A stretch of 64,000 nt of DNA, from contig JASBTM010000008.1 in NCBI GenBank assembly GCA_030148425.1, positions 186,001-250,000 of the forward strand, in the 5' to 3' direction. The DNA comes from Hyphomicrobium sp. GTDB taxonomy: Bacteria; Pseudomonadota; Alphaproteobacteria; Rhizobiales; Hyphomicrobiaceae. The notes under the pieces were generated by a model, which made no database searches, was not told the DNA's origin, and saw only the letters and a program-made list of their open reading frames with translations. Of the stretch, positions 28,289 through 40,246 are shown in pieces (within the stretch, counting starts at the first letter, position 1; the number at the start of each line of letters is the position of its first letter). The translations under genes and the position numbers were made by a program.

Positions 28289-29689
28289 TCAGGCCACAGC
28301 TAGTCGGCTGTGCCGGATCGAATACCCGAAGTAGATCACCAGCCCGAGCGCAAGCCAGACGATGAACCTCAGGTGCGTCTCGAACGGCAGAAATCCGATC
28401 AAAGCGCCGCACGAAAGGATGCCGAGAACCGGCAACACGATGCCGCCCGGCGTCTTGAACGGACGCGGCAGATCCGGATGCGTATATCGCAGTGCGATCA
28501 CACCAGCACAGACCAGCACGAACGCCGCCAGCGTCCCGATGTTGACAAGCTCAGCAAGAATGCCGAGCGGAATGAAGCCCGACATCACGGCGATGATCAG
28601 CCCGGTAATCACTGTCGTGCGCACCGGCGTCTGCGTCTTTTCGTTGACGACCGCGAAATACGGCGGCAACAGACCGTCGCGCGATACGCCGGTGATGATG
28701 CGGGTCAGCGCGTAGTAAAGCACCAGCATCACGGTCGAGAGCCCCGCGATGACACCAGCCGCAACAAGCGCGGACGCCCAGTTGAAGCCGATTTTCTGAA
28801 GGGCGAACGCAACGGGTGAAGAGACGTTCAGTTCGGTATAGGGAACGATCCCCGTCAGCACGCCCGATACGATGATGTAGATGATCGTGCAGAAAAGCAG
28901 CGAGCCGATAAGGCCGCGCGGAACGTCGCGTTGCGGGTCGCGCGCCTCCTCCACCGCCGTCGACACTGCATCGAAACCCACATATGCGAAGAACACGAGC
29001 GACGCGCCCGCCAATATTCCGACGGGCTTGCCATCGGCAGTGTGTTCGAACCAGCCGAAGGGGATGAAAGGCGTCCAGTTGGACGGATGGATATTGAACA
29101 GTCCGACCGCCAGGAAAATCGCGATCGTCGCGAGCTTGACCGCAACCATGGCGGCGTTGATGCGCGCCGTCTCCCGGACGCCGATGATGAGCAGCACCAT
29201 CAGGACAAAAACAATCCCGAACGCGGGCAGATTGACGATGCCGCCCGCAAACGGCCCTTTCGTCAACTGTTCGGGAAGTCCGAAGCCGATCGCGGTCAAC
29301 GCATTATTGAAATATCCGGACCAGCCGTTGGCGACGGCCGCAACCGAGACGCCGTACTCGAGAATGAGGTCCCAGGCGATGATCCACGCGATAAGCTCGC
29401 CGAACGCCGCATAGCTATATCCGTAGGCGCTCCCGACGCCGCCAACGCTCGCCGCCAATTCCGCATATGAGAGCGCCGCAAATCCGCAGGCGAATCCCGC
29501 GACCACGAACGACAGCACGACCGCGGGGCCGCTTTGGGTTGCCGCCGCAACGCCGGTTAACACGAAGATGCCGGTTCCGATGATCGCGCCGACGCCCAGC
29601 AGGGTCAGATCGAGGGCGCTGAGCACCCGTTTCATTCCGAATTCCGAGTCGTCATAGCCGACAGGTTTCTTTCGGAAGAGTCCGGACAT
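28289..29689 (-). CDS. APC-family amino acid permease
   Basis: 'LGVGAIIGTGIFVLTGVAAATQSGPAVVLSFVVAGFACGFAALSYAELAAS'; multi-TM. Confidence 0.92.
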   Translation of the reverse strand: MSGLFRKKPVGYDDSEFGMKRVLSALDLTLLGVGAIIGTGIFVLTGVAAATQSGPAVVLSFVVAGFACGFAALSYAELAASVGGVGSAYGYSYAAFGELIAWIIAWDLILEYGVSVAAVANGWSGYFNNALTAIGFGLPEQLTKGPFAGGIVNLPAFGIVFVLMVLLIIGVRETARINAAMVAVKLATIAIFLAVGLFNIHPSNWTPFIPFGWFEHTADGKPVGILAGASLVFFAYVGFDAVSTAVEEARDPQRDVPRGLIGSLLFCTIIYIIVSGVLTGIVPYTELNVSSPVAFALQKIGFNWASALVAAGVIAGLSTVMLVLYYALTRIITGVSRDGLLPPYFAVVNEKTQTPVRTTVITGLIIAVMSGFIPLGILAELVNIGTLAAFVLVCAGVIALRYTHPDLPRPFKTPGGIVLPVLGILSCGALIGFLPFETHLRFIVWLALGLVIYFGYSIRHSRLAVA

Positions 29690-30006
29690 GCGCAATAGCC
29701 CCCATCTAAGCATTTCTGCTTCAGCCGTTTTTTGCGTCAGGATCGCTCGCGGCCTGGCCGAATGCCCCATCGCCATGCGCCCGAAATCCCGCTCGGATCA
29801 GAGCTTCGCCCAGCATTTGGCGGATGTCCACATTGCAATTGCCGAATTCTTCAGCGCGCACATATGTTGGGCAATCGGACCGTTCCCGAGCAGATCATAC
29901 CCCCTCGGCGCGACCTGCCGCGGCCTTGCCCAGCGCCCCCAAACCCGGTAGCGAGTTCAGCGTTCGAACGAGCCAGGGAACCCCGTTCCCAAGCCAATCA
30001 TGGAGC

Positions 30007-30255
30007 ATGCGCATGTCCGACGAGGCCGTCGTCGCCCAAACGAGCCCTTTCCAGGTCGACCTCACGGAAGGTCAGGAATACTGGTATTGCCGCTGCGGCC
30101 GCTCCAAGACCCAACCGTTCTGCGACGGCTCCCACGAGGGCACTTCGTTCGAGCCATTGCGCTTCGTCCCCGACCGGACCGGAACGTTCAATCTTTGCGG
30201 CTGCAAGGCCACCGATGACGAGCCTTTCTGCGACGGATCACACAATCTTCTCTAA
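30007..30255 (+). CDS. tandem CDGSH-type iron-sulfur protein
   Basis: 'YWYCRCGRSKTQPFCDGSH' and 'FNLCGCKATDDEPFCDGSH'. Confidence 0.95.
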   Translation: MRMSDEAVVAQTSPFQVDLTEGQEYWYCRCGRSKTQPFCDGSHEGTSFEPLRFVPDRTGTFNLCGCKATDDEPFCDGSHNLL

Positions 30256-30302
30256 ATTATAGAGCAGCACGAACGACACAAGAACGCGACCGTGGTCCAG
30301 GA

Positions 30303-30830
30303 ATGACTCTCGACGATCTTGGAACTCGAATTTGCGTCATGGGTCCCTCGAACAGCGGCAAGTCCACGCTCGCCCAGGCGATTGCACGGGCTCGCGACCT
30401 CACGCCCGTTCACCTCGATCAATTCCGCCATCTGCCGAACACGGATTGGCAGGAGCGTCCCGATCAGGAGTTCCAAGCCCTGCATGACGCCGCTCTCATG
30501 GGAGAGCGATGGGTTATGGACGGCAACTACTCGAAATTGCTTCCCCAGCGGCTTCTGCGGGCTACGGGCTTAATCCAGCTCGATGTTTCCACCACCATCA
30601 GTTTGCTTCGCTATCTCCGCCGCTCATGGTTCGAACATGACCGGGCTGGTAGTCTCGCAGGCGGCAAAGACAGCGTGAAATGGGTGATGATCCGTCACAT
30701 CGCGGTGACGACGCGTAAAAATCGTGAGCGCAACCGAGAAATGTTCGATCGCATCAACCTTCCGAAGATCAGATTGAGCTCGCCCAGCGAACTCGCGCGG
30801 TTCTATCGAACCGAAGGACTTGACCGTTAG
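30303..30830 (+). CDS. P-loop nucleoside kinase/adenylate kinase-like (AAA) protein
   Basis: 'ICVMGPSNSGKSTLAQAIARARDLTPVHLDQFRH..W..RP..EF'. Confidence 0.85.
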   Translation: MTLDDLGTRICVMGPSNSGKSTLAQAIARARDLTPVHLDQFRHLPNTDWQERPDQEFQALHDAALMGERWVMDGNYSKLLPQRLLRATGLIQLDVSTTISLLRYLRRSWFEHDRAGSLAGGKDSVKWVMIRHIAVTTRKNRERNREMFDRINLPKIRLSSPSELARFYRTEGLDR

Positions 30831-31002
30831 AAGGTGCGTGCGCCAGCCAACCGCAGTCGCGCCCGAAATTCGATATCGCACATGAGAAAAGGCCGCCCAG
30901 CACTCACGTGCCCAAGCGACCTTAATGATCTGGCGAACGAGCGAACGTCAGATGGCTGTCAGCAAGCGGTGCAGGCTCTCCTGCCTTCGGTGTCGACGAA
31001 TG

Positions 31003-31206
31003 TCAGCGGCCTTGCGAGGCCAGCATGCATTCCGTCATCAGCTGCCTTTCGAGCTTCGTCAACTCATCCGGAATATCCCGGCCGGAATCGCGAAACTCGC
31101 TAATTCTTTCTTTGACCAGAGCATAGCATTGGCGCGGATCGTCTTCCGATTGCTCCATCTGATGGACCAAATCAGCGAATTCCCCGCTGCCCATCTGTTG
31201 CGACAT
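31003..31206 (-). CDS. small hypothetical protein
   Basis: 67-aa acidic/helical ORF 'MSQQMGSGEFADLVHQMEQSEDDPRQCYALVKERISEFRDSGRDIPDELTKLERQLMTECMLASQGR'. Confidence 0.55.
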   Translation of the reverse strand: MSQQMGSGEFADLVHQMEQSEDDPRQCYALVKERISEFRDSGRDIPDELTKLERQLMTECMLASQGR

Positions 31207-31628
31207 GTTCTTCTAGTCTCCCGCTTTGGTTTCTCTCGGAGCAAGGGGCTTTGCCGTACCGCCCCGACTACTCTCGACTCATCACTTCCTTGGGTCTTGC
31301 AATGTAGGCTGGCCATTGGGCGAGCAGAACGAGATATTCGACCGTAGACCGACGATTTTTATGAGTGTGGCTAAACTGCCCTGAATATTCGCTGAACGGG
31401 CAGCAGAATTACCACCAGCATAATTCGAGAATTAGCGCTGCCATTCGTGGCGATAGGCTGGCGACATTTGGATAACTCTTCACGTTTTGTTGCAAAGCAT
31501 TAGCTGCGGAGCAACAAGTGCCCCGATGCTGGCTCGCGAACGCCACGCCCTTGAAAGACGTTGGCACGAGATTGATGCGGCGTGGCCCGTCTGCTACGCC
31601 TCCCGCATCGCATCAAGGAATTCACGCA

Positions 31629-32936
<1,308 letters not shown>

Positions 32937-32997
32937 GAACCCTCGGCTCCAATCCGAGGACGACAAAGAAGAGTATCCGACGGCTTCCTTTAGAGGC

Positions 32998-33197
32998 CGT
33001 CATCCCCGCGTAGGCGGGGATCCGCCCGAGCGGACGGTTGTCGGAAATATTCAAACCTGGACATATCTCGGCCTCCGCCGGGATGACGGTGTGATTGAGA
33101 GACCTGTCTCTCCCCCAACGTCATGGCCGCGCAGACGGCCATCCACGACAACACGATGTTTCGGCTTCACTGACTCCCGGCCTCCGCCGGGATGACG
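32998..33197. repeat. intergenic palindromic repeats
   Basis: CGTCATCCCCGCGTAGGCGGGGATCC; ACGTCATGGCCGCGCAGACGGCCATCCACGACAA; CCCGGCCTCCGCCGGGATGACG. Confidence 0.8.
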
Positions 33198-33345
33198 CTG
33201 CATTGAGATTTGATGTCACACCTCCGGCAAAGGCCCGGTATGACAATCCAAAGGTGAAAAGCGTGGCCCACGGCCAAAAAATCTAGCGGCTGTCGTTGAT
33301 CCGTAAACAAACTGCAATCAAACAGAAATACTGCTGAAACATCCG

Positions 33346-34170
33346 ATGACGAATTTGTTTCGTCTTGGGGGCAATAGGGACGGTTTCAGTATGTGGGCGC
33401 CGAAGTTTGCGTTCGATCCGGACGGGCGCCATGACGATGGAGACGGGGACGACGACGCCCGGCGTCCGGACGTCACCGCTATAGCCATGCTGCGAGGCGC
33501 GCTGACTGTCGGCGCGGTCGCGTTGATCATTTTCCTGCTGCTGCCCGGATTAGATCTCACCATCGCCCGGCTGTTCTACATCGGCGACCGGCAGTTCCTT
33601 GGCAGCGAACTCCTGATCGTCCCGGCGATACGGCTCGCCTTCAACATTTTCTTCTATCTGACGTGCGCCTTGACCCTGCTCGGCCTCGTGATGGCCGCGA
33701 GGAGCGCAGGTCCCTGGCTCGGCCTAGCGTTCAGCCGCTGGTTGTTCGTCGCCCTCTGCCTGATCACCGGGCCGCTCGTCGTCGCCAATATCGGCTTCAA
33801 AGACCATTGGGGCCGTGCCCGTCCGCGCGACATCGTGGAGTTCAGCGGCACCAAGGCATTCACGGCGCCATTCCCGCCGTCTGGGCAATGCGACTACAAT
33901 TGCTCATTCGTGTCGGGCGAAGCCTCGTCGATCTTCATCGTCCTGTTCGCCGCCGCTCTGTTGTTCAAATCCCGCTCCCGCAATTTTGTCGCACTCGGCG
34001 TCGTCTTCGGTGGCCTCGCGGGCCTGATGCGGATGGCTCAAGGCGGCCATTTCCTCTCGGACGTCGTTTTCGCGGGCGTCCTTATGGCGATCACGGCCGC
34101 CAGCATCCAACTTTTGGTCGAGGCGCTCGAGGCAGAACGTCTGCGCCCCACCGAGCAGGGCTCAGCTTAG
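33346..34170 (+). CDS. PAP2-family phosphatase (possible lipid A phosphatase)
   Basis: 'KDHWGRARPRD', 'CSFVSGEAS', 'RMAQGGHFLSDV'. Confidence 0.88.
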   Translation: MTNLFRLGGNRDGFSMWAPKFAFDPDGRHDDGDGDDDARRPDVTAIAMLRGALTVGAVALIIFLLLPGLDLTIARLFYIGDRQFLGSELLIVPAIRLAFNIFFYLTCALTLLGLVMAARSAGPWLGLAFSRWLFVALCLITGPLVVANIGFKDHWGRARPRDIVEFSGTKAFTAPFPPSGQCDYNCSFVSGEASSIFIVLFAAALLFKSRSRNFVALGVVFGGLAGLMRMAQGGHFLSDVVFAGVLMAITAASIQLLVEALEAERLRPTEQGSA

Positions 34171-34262
34171 GCCGGATGGCAGGCCGAAACGCTTCCACGT
34201 GACAACCCAGGTCCGAAAGTCTAAGCGGGTGTCCGACCGACAGCGCTGAAATCGATGGGATC

Positions 34263-35033
34263 ATGACGGCGGCCGCTTCTCGAGCCGACTATCCGGACAA
34301 CGACGACGTTAACAGCAATCTCTCGTTGCTCGTGTGGGGCGCCATCGTTGTCGGTGCGATTGTCGGCATCGTCTTTTGCCTATTCCCCGCAATCGATCTG
34401 AAGACATCCGAATTCTTCTATCGCGGCAACGGCGTTTTCTCCGGCAAGGGCGGCGGCATTTTTACCGGGCCGCCGACCACTGCGTCCGATTACATCCGCC
34501 TCACGCTTTACGTCGGCTTCGTCGCGGTCAGTGTGCTCACCGCTCTGGCACTGACCGCGGCCCTCATCCGTAAGCAGACTGTGTTCGGCCTCTCGGCGCC
34601 GAAATGGCTGTTCATGGCGCTCTGCCTTAGCATTGGCCCGGGGCTCGTCAGTAACGTCATTCTCAAGGATCACTGGGGCCGCGCCCGCCCCATGCATCTC
34701 ACTGAATTCGGCGGCACGAAGAGCTATTCGCTGGCGCTTGTTCCATCCAATCAATGCGATCGCAATTGCTCGTTCGTCTCCGGTGAAGCGTCCATGACGT
34801 ACACCCTGTTTTTCGCCGCCGCTTTTCTTTTTCCGCGGATAGGCCGCCGCCTGATCTTCGCCGGCGTCGGTCTCGGCCTCTTCTCAGGCTTCATTCGCAT
34901 CTCGCAAGGCGGGCACTTCCTGTCCGACGTGATTTTCGCGGGCGTCGCAATGGCGTTGACCGTGGCTGGCATCTATCTGGTTCTGAGGACGCTCACGCGA
35001 ATGACCGCCGGCAATTCGCTACGGCCGCTGTGA
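34263..35033 (+). CDS. PAP2-family phosphatase, tandem paralogue
   Basis: 'KDHWGRARPMHLTEFGGTKSYS', 'CSFVSGEAS', 'RISQGGHFLSDV'. Confidence 0.88.
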   Translation: MTAAASRADYPDNDDVNSNLSLLVWGAIVVGAIVGIVFCLFPAIDLKTSEFFYRGNGVFSGKGGGIFTGPPTTASDYIRLTLYVGFVAVSVLTALALTAALIRKQTVFGLSAPKWLFMALCLSIGPGLVSNVILKDHWGRARPMHLTEFGGTKSYSLALVPSNQCDRNCSFVSGEASMTYTLFFAAAFLFPRIGRRLIFAGVGLGLFSGFIRISQGGHFLSDVIFAGVAMALTVAGIYLVLRTLTRMTAGNSLRPL

Positions 35034-36550
35034 TGAGAACCATCTTTTCCCCGTCGCCCGCCAACACGTCGGTCAGCGCTCCGCACGATGATCGCGCCGC
35101 GAACAATGTGCTGCTGGCGGTCATCCTTGCGCTCACCGCAGTCCGCCTTGCGGTCGCGAGCCTCACCGGCCTTGTCGACGACGAAGCCTATTATCGCATC
35201 TGGACGCTCGCGCCGTCTCTCTCCTATCTCGATCATCCGCCGATGGTGGCCTGGATCATCGGCGCCGGACGCGCCATCGCCGGAGACAATGCACTCGGCA
35301 TACGTCTGCTCGCGCCGCTCCTCATGCTGGCTGGAGCCCTGCTCCTCTGGCGCACGGCCGCCTTGCTTTACGGACCCGTCATTGCACGCCGCGCCGTTTG
35401 GATCATGCTCGCGATGCCGCTTCTCGCGATCGGCGGCATCGTCGTAACTCCGGACCTGCCCTCGGTCTTATGCGCAGGACTCGTTCTCTGGGCACTGGCC
35501 GAGCTGGACCGCAGCCGGAACGCGAGATGGTGGCTGGCGATCGGCCTCTTCGCGGGCCTCGGCCTGCTCTCGAAATACACCAACCTCTTCCTGGGCGCGA
35601 CGATCCTGCTCTGGCTGGTCGCGACGCCTGAAAATCGCAAATGGTTTCGCGCACCGGAGCTTTGGCTCGGCGGCGTTCTCGCAGCCATCATTGCAAGTCC
35701 GGTCGTTATCTGGAACGCGGAGCACAACTGGGCGTCCTTCACCAAGCAGTTCGGACGCGTGGCTCATAGCAAAGAAGGCGGTGCGAACTATTTGATTGAA
35801 CTCTACGGCGGTTTTGCCGTGCTCGAGAGCCCGCTGATCGCTCTCCTGGCGCTGATCGGATTTGTCGGCATCGTCCGGGCCGCGATAACCACCCGTTCCC
35901 GCAGCGATGTCCTGCTCGCCGCTTCCATCCTGCCGATGCTGATCTATTTCACCGTGCACGCCTTCCATGATCGCGTGCAGGGCAACTGGCCGGGACCGCT
36001 TTATCCAGCCTTCGCCATTTGCGCCGCGCTTGGTGTCGCCGCTCTTCCTGCGGCTTTGAGGCGTCCGGCATTCGTTGCCGCGCTGTCGCTCGGCTTTGCG
36101 ATGACCGCCACGCTCTACGTGCACGCACTGCACCCGCTTTTCTATTCGGCGAAAGATCCGATGGAGCAGATGCGCGGCTGGCCTTCTCTCGTCGCGGCCA
36201 TCGAAAAGAAACGCGAAGAGACCGGCACCGCCTGGGTCGCGACATCGAGTTACGCCACGACAGGCCAGCTCATGATGGGCCTCAAGGACCGGAGCCCCGT
36301 CGCACAACTCGACGAGCGCATCCGCTACATCTACCTGCCGCCGCTGGCCGACAGTCTGCTCGCAAAGCCCGCGCTCTACGTCGAGCTGGATCGCCGCGTC
36401 GATCTTCCGTTGCTCGAAAAGAAATTCGCCAAGATCGAAAAGATCGGCACGTTAAAACGCGACAACGGCAGCCCCGACGGCGCAACCTACGTTCTCTATC
36501 GCGTGTCCGATCCGATAGCCCCGCCCCTCGCCATGGACGACAAGCTCTGA
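35030..36550 (+). CDS. glycosyltransferase family 39 (ArnT/PMT-like)
   Basis: 'DDEAYYRIWTLAPSLSYLDHPPMVAWIIGAGRAIAGDNALGIRLLAPL'; multi-TM; overlaps upstream PAP2 stop. Confidence 0.9.
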   Translation: MMRTIFSPSPANTSVSAPHDDRAANNVLLAVILALTAVRLAVASLTGLVDDEAYYRIWTLAPSLSYLDHPPMVAWIIGAGRAIAGDNALGIRLLAPLLMLAGALLLWRTAALLYGPVIARRAVWIMLAMPLLAIGGIVVTPDLPSVLCAGLVLWALAELDRSRNARWWLAIGLFAGLGLLSKYTNLFLGATILLWLVATPENRKWFRAPELWLGGVLAAIIASPVVIWNAEHNWASFTKQFGRVAHSKEGGANYLIELYGGFAVLESPLIALLALIGFVGIVRAAITTRSRSDVLLAASILPMLIYFTVHAFHDRVQGNWPGPLYPAFAICAALGVAALPAALRRPAFVAALSLGFAMTATLYVHALHPLFYSAKDPMEQMRGWPSLVAAIEKKREETGTAWVATSSYATTGQLMMGLKDRSPVAQLDERIRYIYLPPLADSLLAKPALYVELDRRVDLPLLEKKFAKIEKIGTLKRDNGSPDGATYVLYRVSDPIAPPLAMDDKL

Positions 36551-36633
36551 GTTCACACTCTGAATTGATGTTGCCGCTCTGCATGATGCGGGACACGACC
36601 GACCTCCTGCACCACTAACGCTTTCATCCCTAA

Positions 36634-36723
36634 CCGTCATGGCCGCGCAGGCGGCCATCCACGACGACGATCAACACGCGATGTTTCGGCTTATCTAGAT
36701 CCCGGCCTACGCCGGGATAACGG
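36634..36723. repeat. intergenic palindromic repeats
   Basis: CCGTCATGGCCGCGCAGGCGGCCATCCACGAC and ATCCCGGCCTACGCCGGGATAACGG. Confidence 0.8.
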
Positions 36724-36815
36724 AGAGCTGCAGCACGCCCACCCAACATCGTCATGCCGCTGACTAAAGGCTAGTCTCGGCACGACGATGAGGGCACAGA
36801 ATGCGGAAACTAAAG

Positions 36816-37304
36816 CTACGCCGCTTCCTTGTTAAGCTTGCTCTCGGCAAGCTTGGTCAGCTTGTCGTCGGCGCCGTATTCTTCCTTCAGGGTCTTCTCG
36901 AGGATCGTGGCGAGGTCCTTATGACCAAGCAGCTTCGCCCACGACACGAGCGTGCCATAGCGTGTGATCTCGTAATGCTCCGCAGCCTGACCAGCGGCAA
37001 TCATCGCAGCATCACGCGTGTCGGCATCCTTGATCTCCGACATCAGCTCTTCGCCTTCCTCAAGAATGCCCTTGATGGCCGGGCATTCCGTCGCCTTCGG
37101 CTTACGGCCAAGCTTGCTGAACACCTCTTCGAGCCGTGTGACATGCTCTTTCGTCTCTTCGAGATGCCCCATGAAGGCCTTCGAAAGCGCAGCCGAATCC
37201 GATGCCTTTGCCATTTTCGGCAACGCCTTCACGAGTTTCATCTCGGCAAAATAGATGTCTTCCAGCGTGTGATTGAAGAGGTCTTCGAGATTTGTAATTT
37301 TCAT
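36816..37304 (-). CDS. ferritin-like DUF892 (YciE/YciF-type) protein
   Basis: 'LEDLFNHTLEDIYFAEMKLVKALPKMAKASDSAALSKAFMGHLEETKEHVTRLEEVF'. Confidence 0.93.
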   Translation of the reverse strand: MKITNLEDLFNHTLEDIYFAEMKLVKALPKMAKASDSAALSKAFMGHLEETKEHVTRLEEVFSKLGRKPKATECPAIKGILEEGEELMSEIKDADTRDAAMIAAGQAAEHYEITRYGTLVSWAKLLGHKDLATILEKTLKEEYGADDKLTKLAESKLNKEAA

Positions 37305-37689
37305 TGGGCGTCTCCTGAGGGTTTGGGCGGTGCCTTTTGCCGCAACGTTGCGCCCGCCCTGCGGTTCCCGAATTCGCGATTGTCGTTAGGAAGAAGGCCA
37401 CCCTAGAGACGCCACGATCCTGATCTCTGTCAGGTCGTGTACGTTCCGCACGCGACCCGCTCTCTCTCCAGCGACCACGACCGACCCGCCGCCCACACGC
37501 CGCAAAGGCCCGTCTCTTTTCGATGAGAGGTTCGGACGGTACCCTGCACGCTGAACGCCTCTCTCGTTCCTCTTCTCATTCCCCTCTCCCTTGCGAAGAG
37601 GGGTTGGGATTGAGGACGCTCGCTGAACCGGATACACGACGCTCCCGCCTCTTCCCTCCGGCGGATCTGTCGGTTAATCAAACCCATCC

Positions 37690-38274
37690 ATGAAAACATC
37701 CGAAGTCGACATTCTCATCGTACCCGGCTGGCAAGATTCCGGCCCCGACCATTGGCAGAGCCGGTGGGAGCGAAACCTCAAGACCGCGCGCCGTGTCATC
37801 CAGCAGGACTGGGAAAATCCGGACGTCGAAATCTGGGGTGACCGCATGGCCAAGTTCGCGGGCGGCGCGACGCAGCCCGTGGTCGTCGTCGCGCATTCGG
37901 TCGGCGTATCCGCCGTCGCCTTCGCCGCCGACAAGCTGAAACGCAACCGCGTCATCGGCGCGTTCCTAGTCGCACCCGCCGATGTCGAGCACGCCGATTT
38001 CTGGCCGGACACCGGCGGCAGACGCTGGCCGCCCGAGAAAGGCACACGCGGCTTCGAGGCCATGCCGGAGCGGCGGCTGCCGTTTCCCGCGCACGTCGTC
38101 GTCTCCAACAACGACCTATACTGCAGCTATGCGCGCGCTGAATATCTTGCCGGGAAATGGGGGGCGACGATCAGCGATGCGGGCGAAAGCGGCCACATCA
38201 ACATTGCGTCCGGGCACGGCCCATGGCCGGAAGGACTTCTGCAATTCGGCCAGTTTCTGCGCAAGCTCGGCTGA
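37690..38274 (+). CDS. RBBP9/YdeN-family alpha/beta hydrolase
   Basis: 'VDILIVPGWQDSGPDHWQSRWE', 'VVVAHSVGV'. Confidence 0.92.
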   Translation: MKTSEVDILIVPGWQDSGPDHWQSRWERNLKTARRVIQQDWENPDVEIWGDRMAKFAGGATQPVVVVAHSVGVSAVAFAADKLKRNRVIGAFLVAPADVEHADFWPDTGGRRWPPEKGTRGFEAMPERRLPFPAHVVVSNNDLYCSYARAEYLAGKWGATISDAGESGHINIASGHGPWPEGLLQFGQFLRKLG

Positions 38275-38403
38275 AGTCACCGAGGACCCAGCGCGCAGCG
38301 GGCGTGGGTAAAATGAATGCCCGGGAACAAGCCCGGGCACGACAGTAATCTCGATGAACGATCTTCCGGTAGGAGCCGGACCGATGCTCGAAAAAGCCGA
38401 GCG

Positions 38404-38730
38404 TCAGCCCTTCGCCGATTCGAGATCGGAGACGGCTTTAGCGAAAGACTCCGCCATGACCGCGCGAATCTCGGTGTCTTCGACGGCGATGCCCTTAGCC
38501 ACGAGATCGGCCTTCACTTTGCGAAACACGTCATCGTCGCCCTTTTCGATAAGGTCGGCTTTGCGCACGTCCTTCACGTATGCATCAAGCGCATCGCCGA
38601 CGAGACCAAGCTTTGCGCCCGCCCATTCCGCGACCGCTCTGTTGCGGCGAGCTTCAGCCTTGAAACGCAGCTCTTCGTCGTAGGCAAACTTGTTCTCGAA
38701 CCCCCGCTCGCGCTCGTTGAAGGTCGTCAT
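38404..38730 (-). CDS. DUF1476 protein (ATPase inhibitor zeta-like)
   Basis: 'MTTFNERERGFENKFAYDEELRFKAEARRNRAVAEWAGAKLGL'. Confidence 0.93.
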   Translation of the reverse strand: MTTFNERERGFENKFAYDEELRFKAEARRNRAVAEWAGAKLGLVGDALDAYVKDVRKADLIEKGDDDVFRKVKADLVAKGIAVEDTEIRAVMAESFAKAVSDLESAKG

Positions 38731-39116
38731 TTCAGTCTCCTCCCAGATCTCCCGAGCGCCCGGCGGACGCCTGACCATTGGTTGTATTAACAAATATACA
38801 CACGCTTGGCGCGTATTGCAGATGCCCGCCAAGCGCATATCTAACGGAGCGTTACCGTGCGCCCTGAGCTAAATCAACGGCTTGGCTTTCAGTCACCATA
38901 ACCGTCGCTGCGGCTCATGGTCTACATTGTGTCGCCCCCCTCGTTCGGCTAGTGTCCGGCCAAGACATCCGAGCGCGAAAAAGGTGCGCCGCTTCTTTCC
39001 CGACATGAAGAAAACACGTTGGAAAATCAAGGCGTCAGCGTCAGCGTACGAACTCGTGAGAAGACGTGTATATCGCAATGAGTGAGAGCAATCTGTTGAT
39101 CCTCAGAGGTCCAGGA

Positions 39117-39932
39117 ATGAACAAGCGTCGGCGCATTTACGAGGGTAAGGCGAAGGTCCTTTATGAAGGCCCAGAGCCCGGCACCCTCATTCAGCATTTC
39201 AAGGACGACGCGACCGCATTCAACGCAAAGAAGCATGCGTTGATTGAGGGCAAGGGCGTTCTGAATAATCGCATCTCGGAATACATCTTTACGAAGCTCG
39301 GTGAGATCGGCGTGCCGACACACTTCATCAAGCGGCTCAACATGCGCGAGCAGTTGATCCGCGAAGTGGAGATCGTGCCGCTCGAAGTCGTCGTGCGCAA
39401 CGTCGCTGCGGGCTCGCTCTCGACGCGCCTCGGTCTCGAAGAAGGCGCGCAGCTGCCGCGCTCCATCATCGAGTTCTACTTCAAGAAGGACGATCTGAAC
39501 GATCCGATGGTCTCGGAAGAGCACATCACCGCGTTCGGTTGGGCAACGCCTCAGGAAATCGACGAGATCATGCAGCTCGCGCTGCGCATCAACGATTTCC
39601 TCGTCGGCCTCTTCCTCGGCATCGGCATCCGCCTCGTCGACTTCAAGGTCGAGTTCGGCCGCTTGTACGACAACGAGCAGGTGCGCATCGTCCTCGCTGA
39701 CGAGATCAGCCCGGATTGCTGCCGCCTGTGGGACGCTCAGTCGGGCGACAAGCTCGACAAGGATCGCTTCCGCCGCGATCTCGGTGGCGTGCTTGAGGCT
39801 TACCAGGAAGTCGCGCGCCGTCTCGGCGTGTTGACGGAAACGCCGCGTCCGCGCGGCGCCGGCCCCGTGCTCGTCGCATCGAACTCGACGTCGAACAGCC
39901 CGGTCTCGCCCGTCAACGGCAAGCCCAATTGA
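39117..39932 (+). CDS. purC: phosphoribosylaminoimidazolesuccinocarboxamide synthase
   Basis: '[47 protein letters not shown]', '[14 protein letters not shown]'. Confidence 0.95.
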   Translation: MNKRRRIYEGKAKVLYEGPEPGTLIQHFKDDATAFNAKKHALIEGKGVLNNRISEYIFTKLGEIGVPTHFIKRLNMREQLIREVEIVPLEVVVRNVAAGSLSTRLGLEEGAQLPRSIIEFYFKKDDLNDPMVSEEHITAFGWATPQEIDEIMQLALRINDFLVGLFLGIGIRLVDFKVEFGRLYDNEQVRIVLADEISPDCCRLWDAQSGDKLDKDRFRRDLGGVLEAYQEVARRLGVLTETPRPRGAGPVLVASNSTSNSPVSPVNGKPN

Positions 39933-39944
39933 GGTTTTAGGGAA

Positions 39945-39989
39945 TAGGGATTAGGGAGTTTCTTCCCTAATCCCGAAACCTAATCCCTA
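39945..39989 (+). promoter_or_regulatory. purC-purS intergenic alternative hairpins
   Basis: GGGATTAGGGA (39947-39957)/TCCCTAATCCC (39964-39974) or TAGGGATTAG...GTTTC / GAAAC-CTAATCCCTA (to 39989). Confidence 0.5.
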
Positions 39990-40003
39990 GCCTCGCGAAG
40001 TCC

Positions 40004-40243
40004 ATGAAAGCCAAAATCAAAATCACTCTGAAAAACGGCGTGCTCGATCCGCAGGGCAAGGCGATCGAAGGCGCGATCAAAGGCCTTGGAATCTCGGGCG
40101 TCGGCGACGTCCGCCAGGGCAAATACATCGAGGTCGATCTCTCCGAGTCCGACCCGGCGAAGGCAAAGGCCCTCGTCGAACAGATGTGCAAAGACCTCCT
40201 CGCCAATACGGTCATCGAGAATTACAGCTACGAGATCGGCTGA
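40004..40243 (+). CDS. purS: phosphoribosylformylglycinamidine synthase subunit PurS
   Basis: 'KIKITLKNGVLDPQGKAIEGAIKGLGISGVGDVRQGKYIEVDL'. Confidence 0.95.
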   Translation: MKAKIKITLKNGVLDPQGKAIEGAIKGLGISGVGDVRQGKYIEVDLSESDPAKAKALVEQMCKDLLANTVIENYSYEIG

Positions 40244-40246
40244 GCG

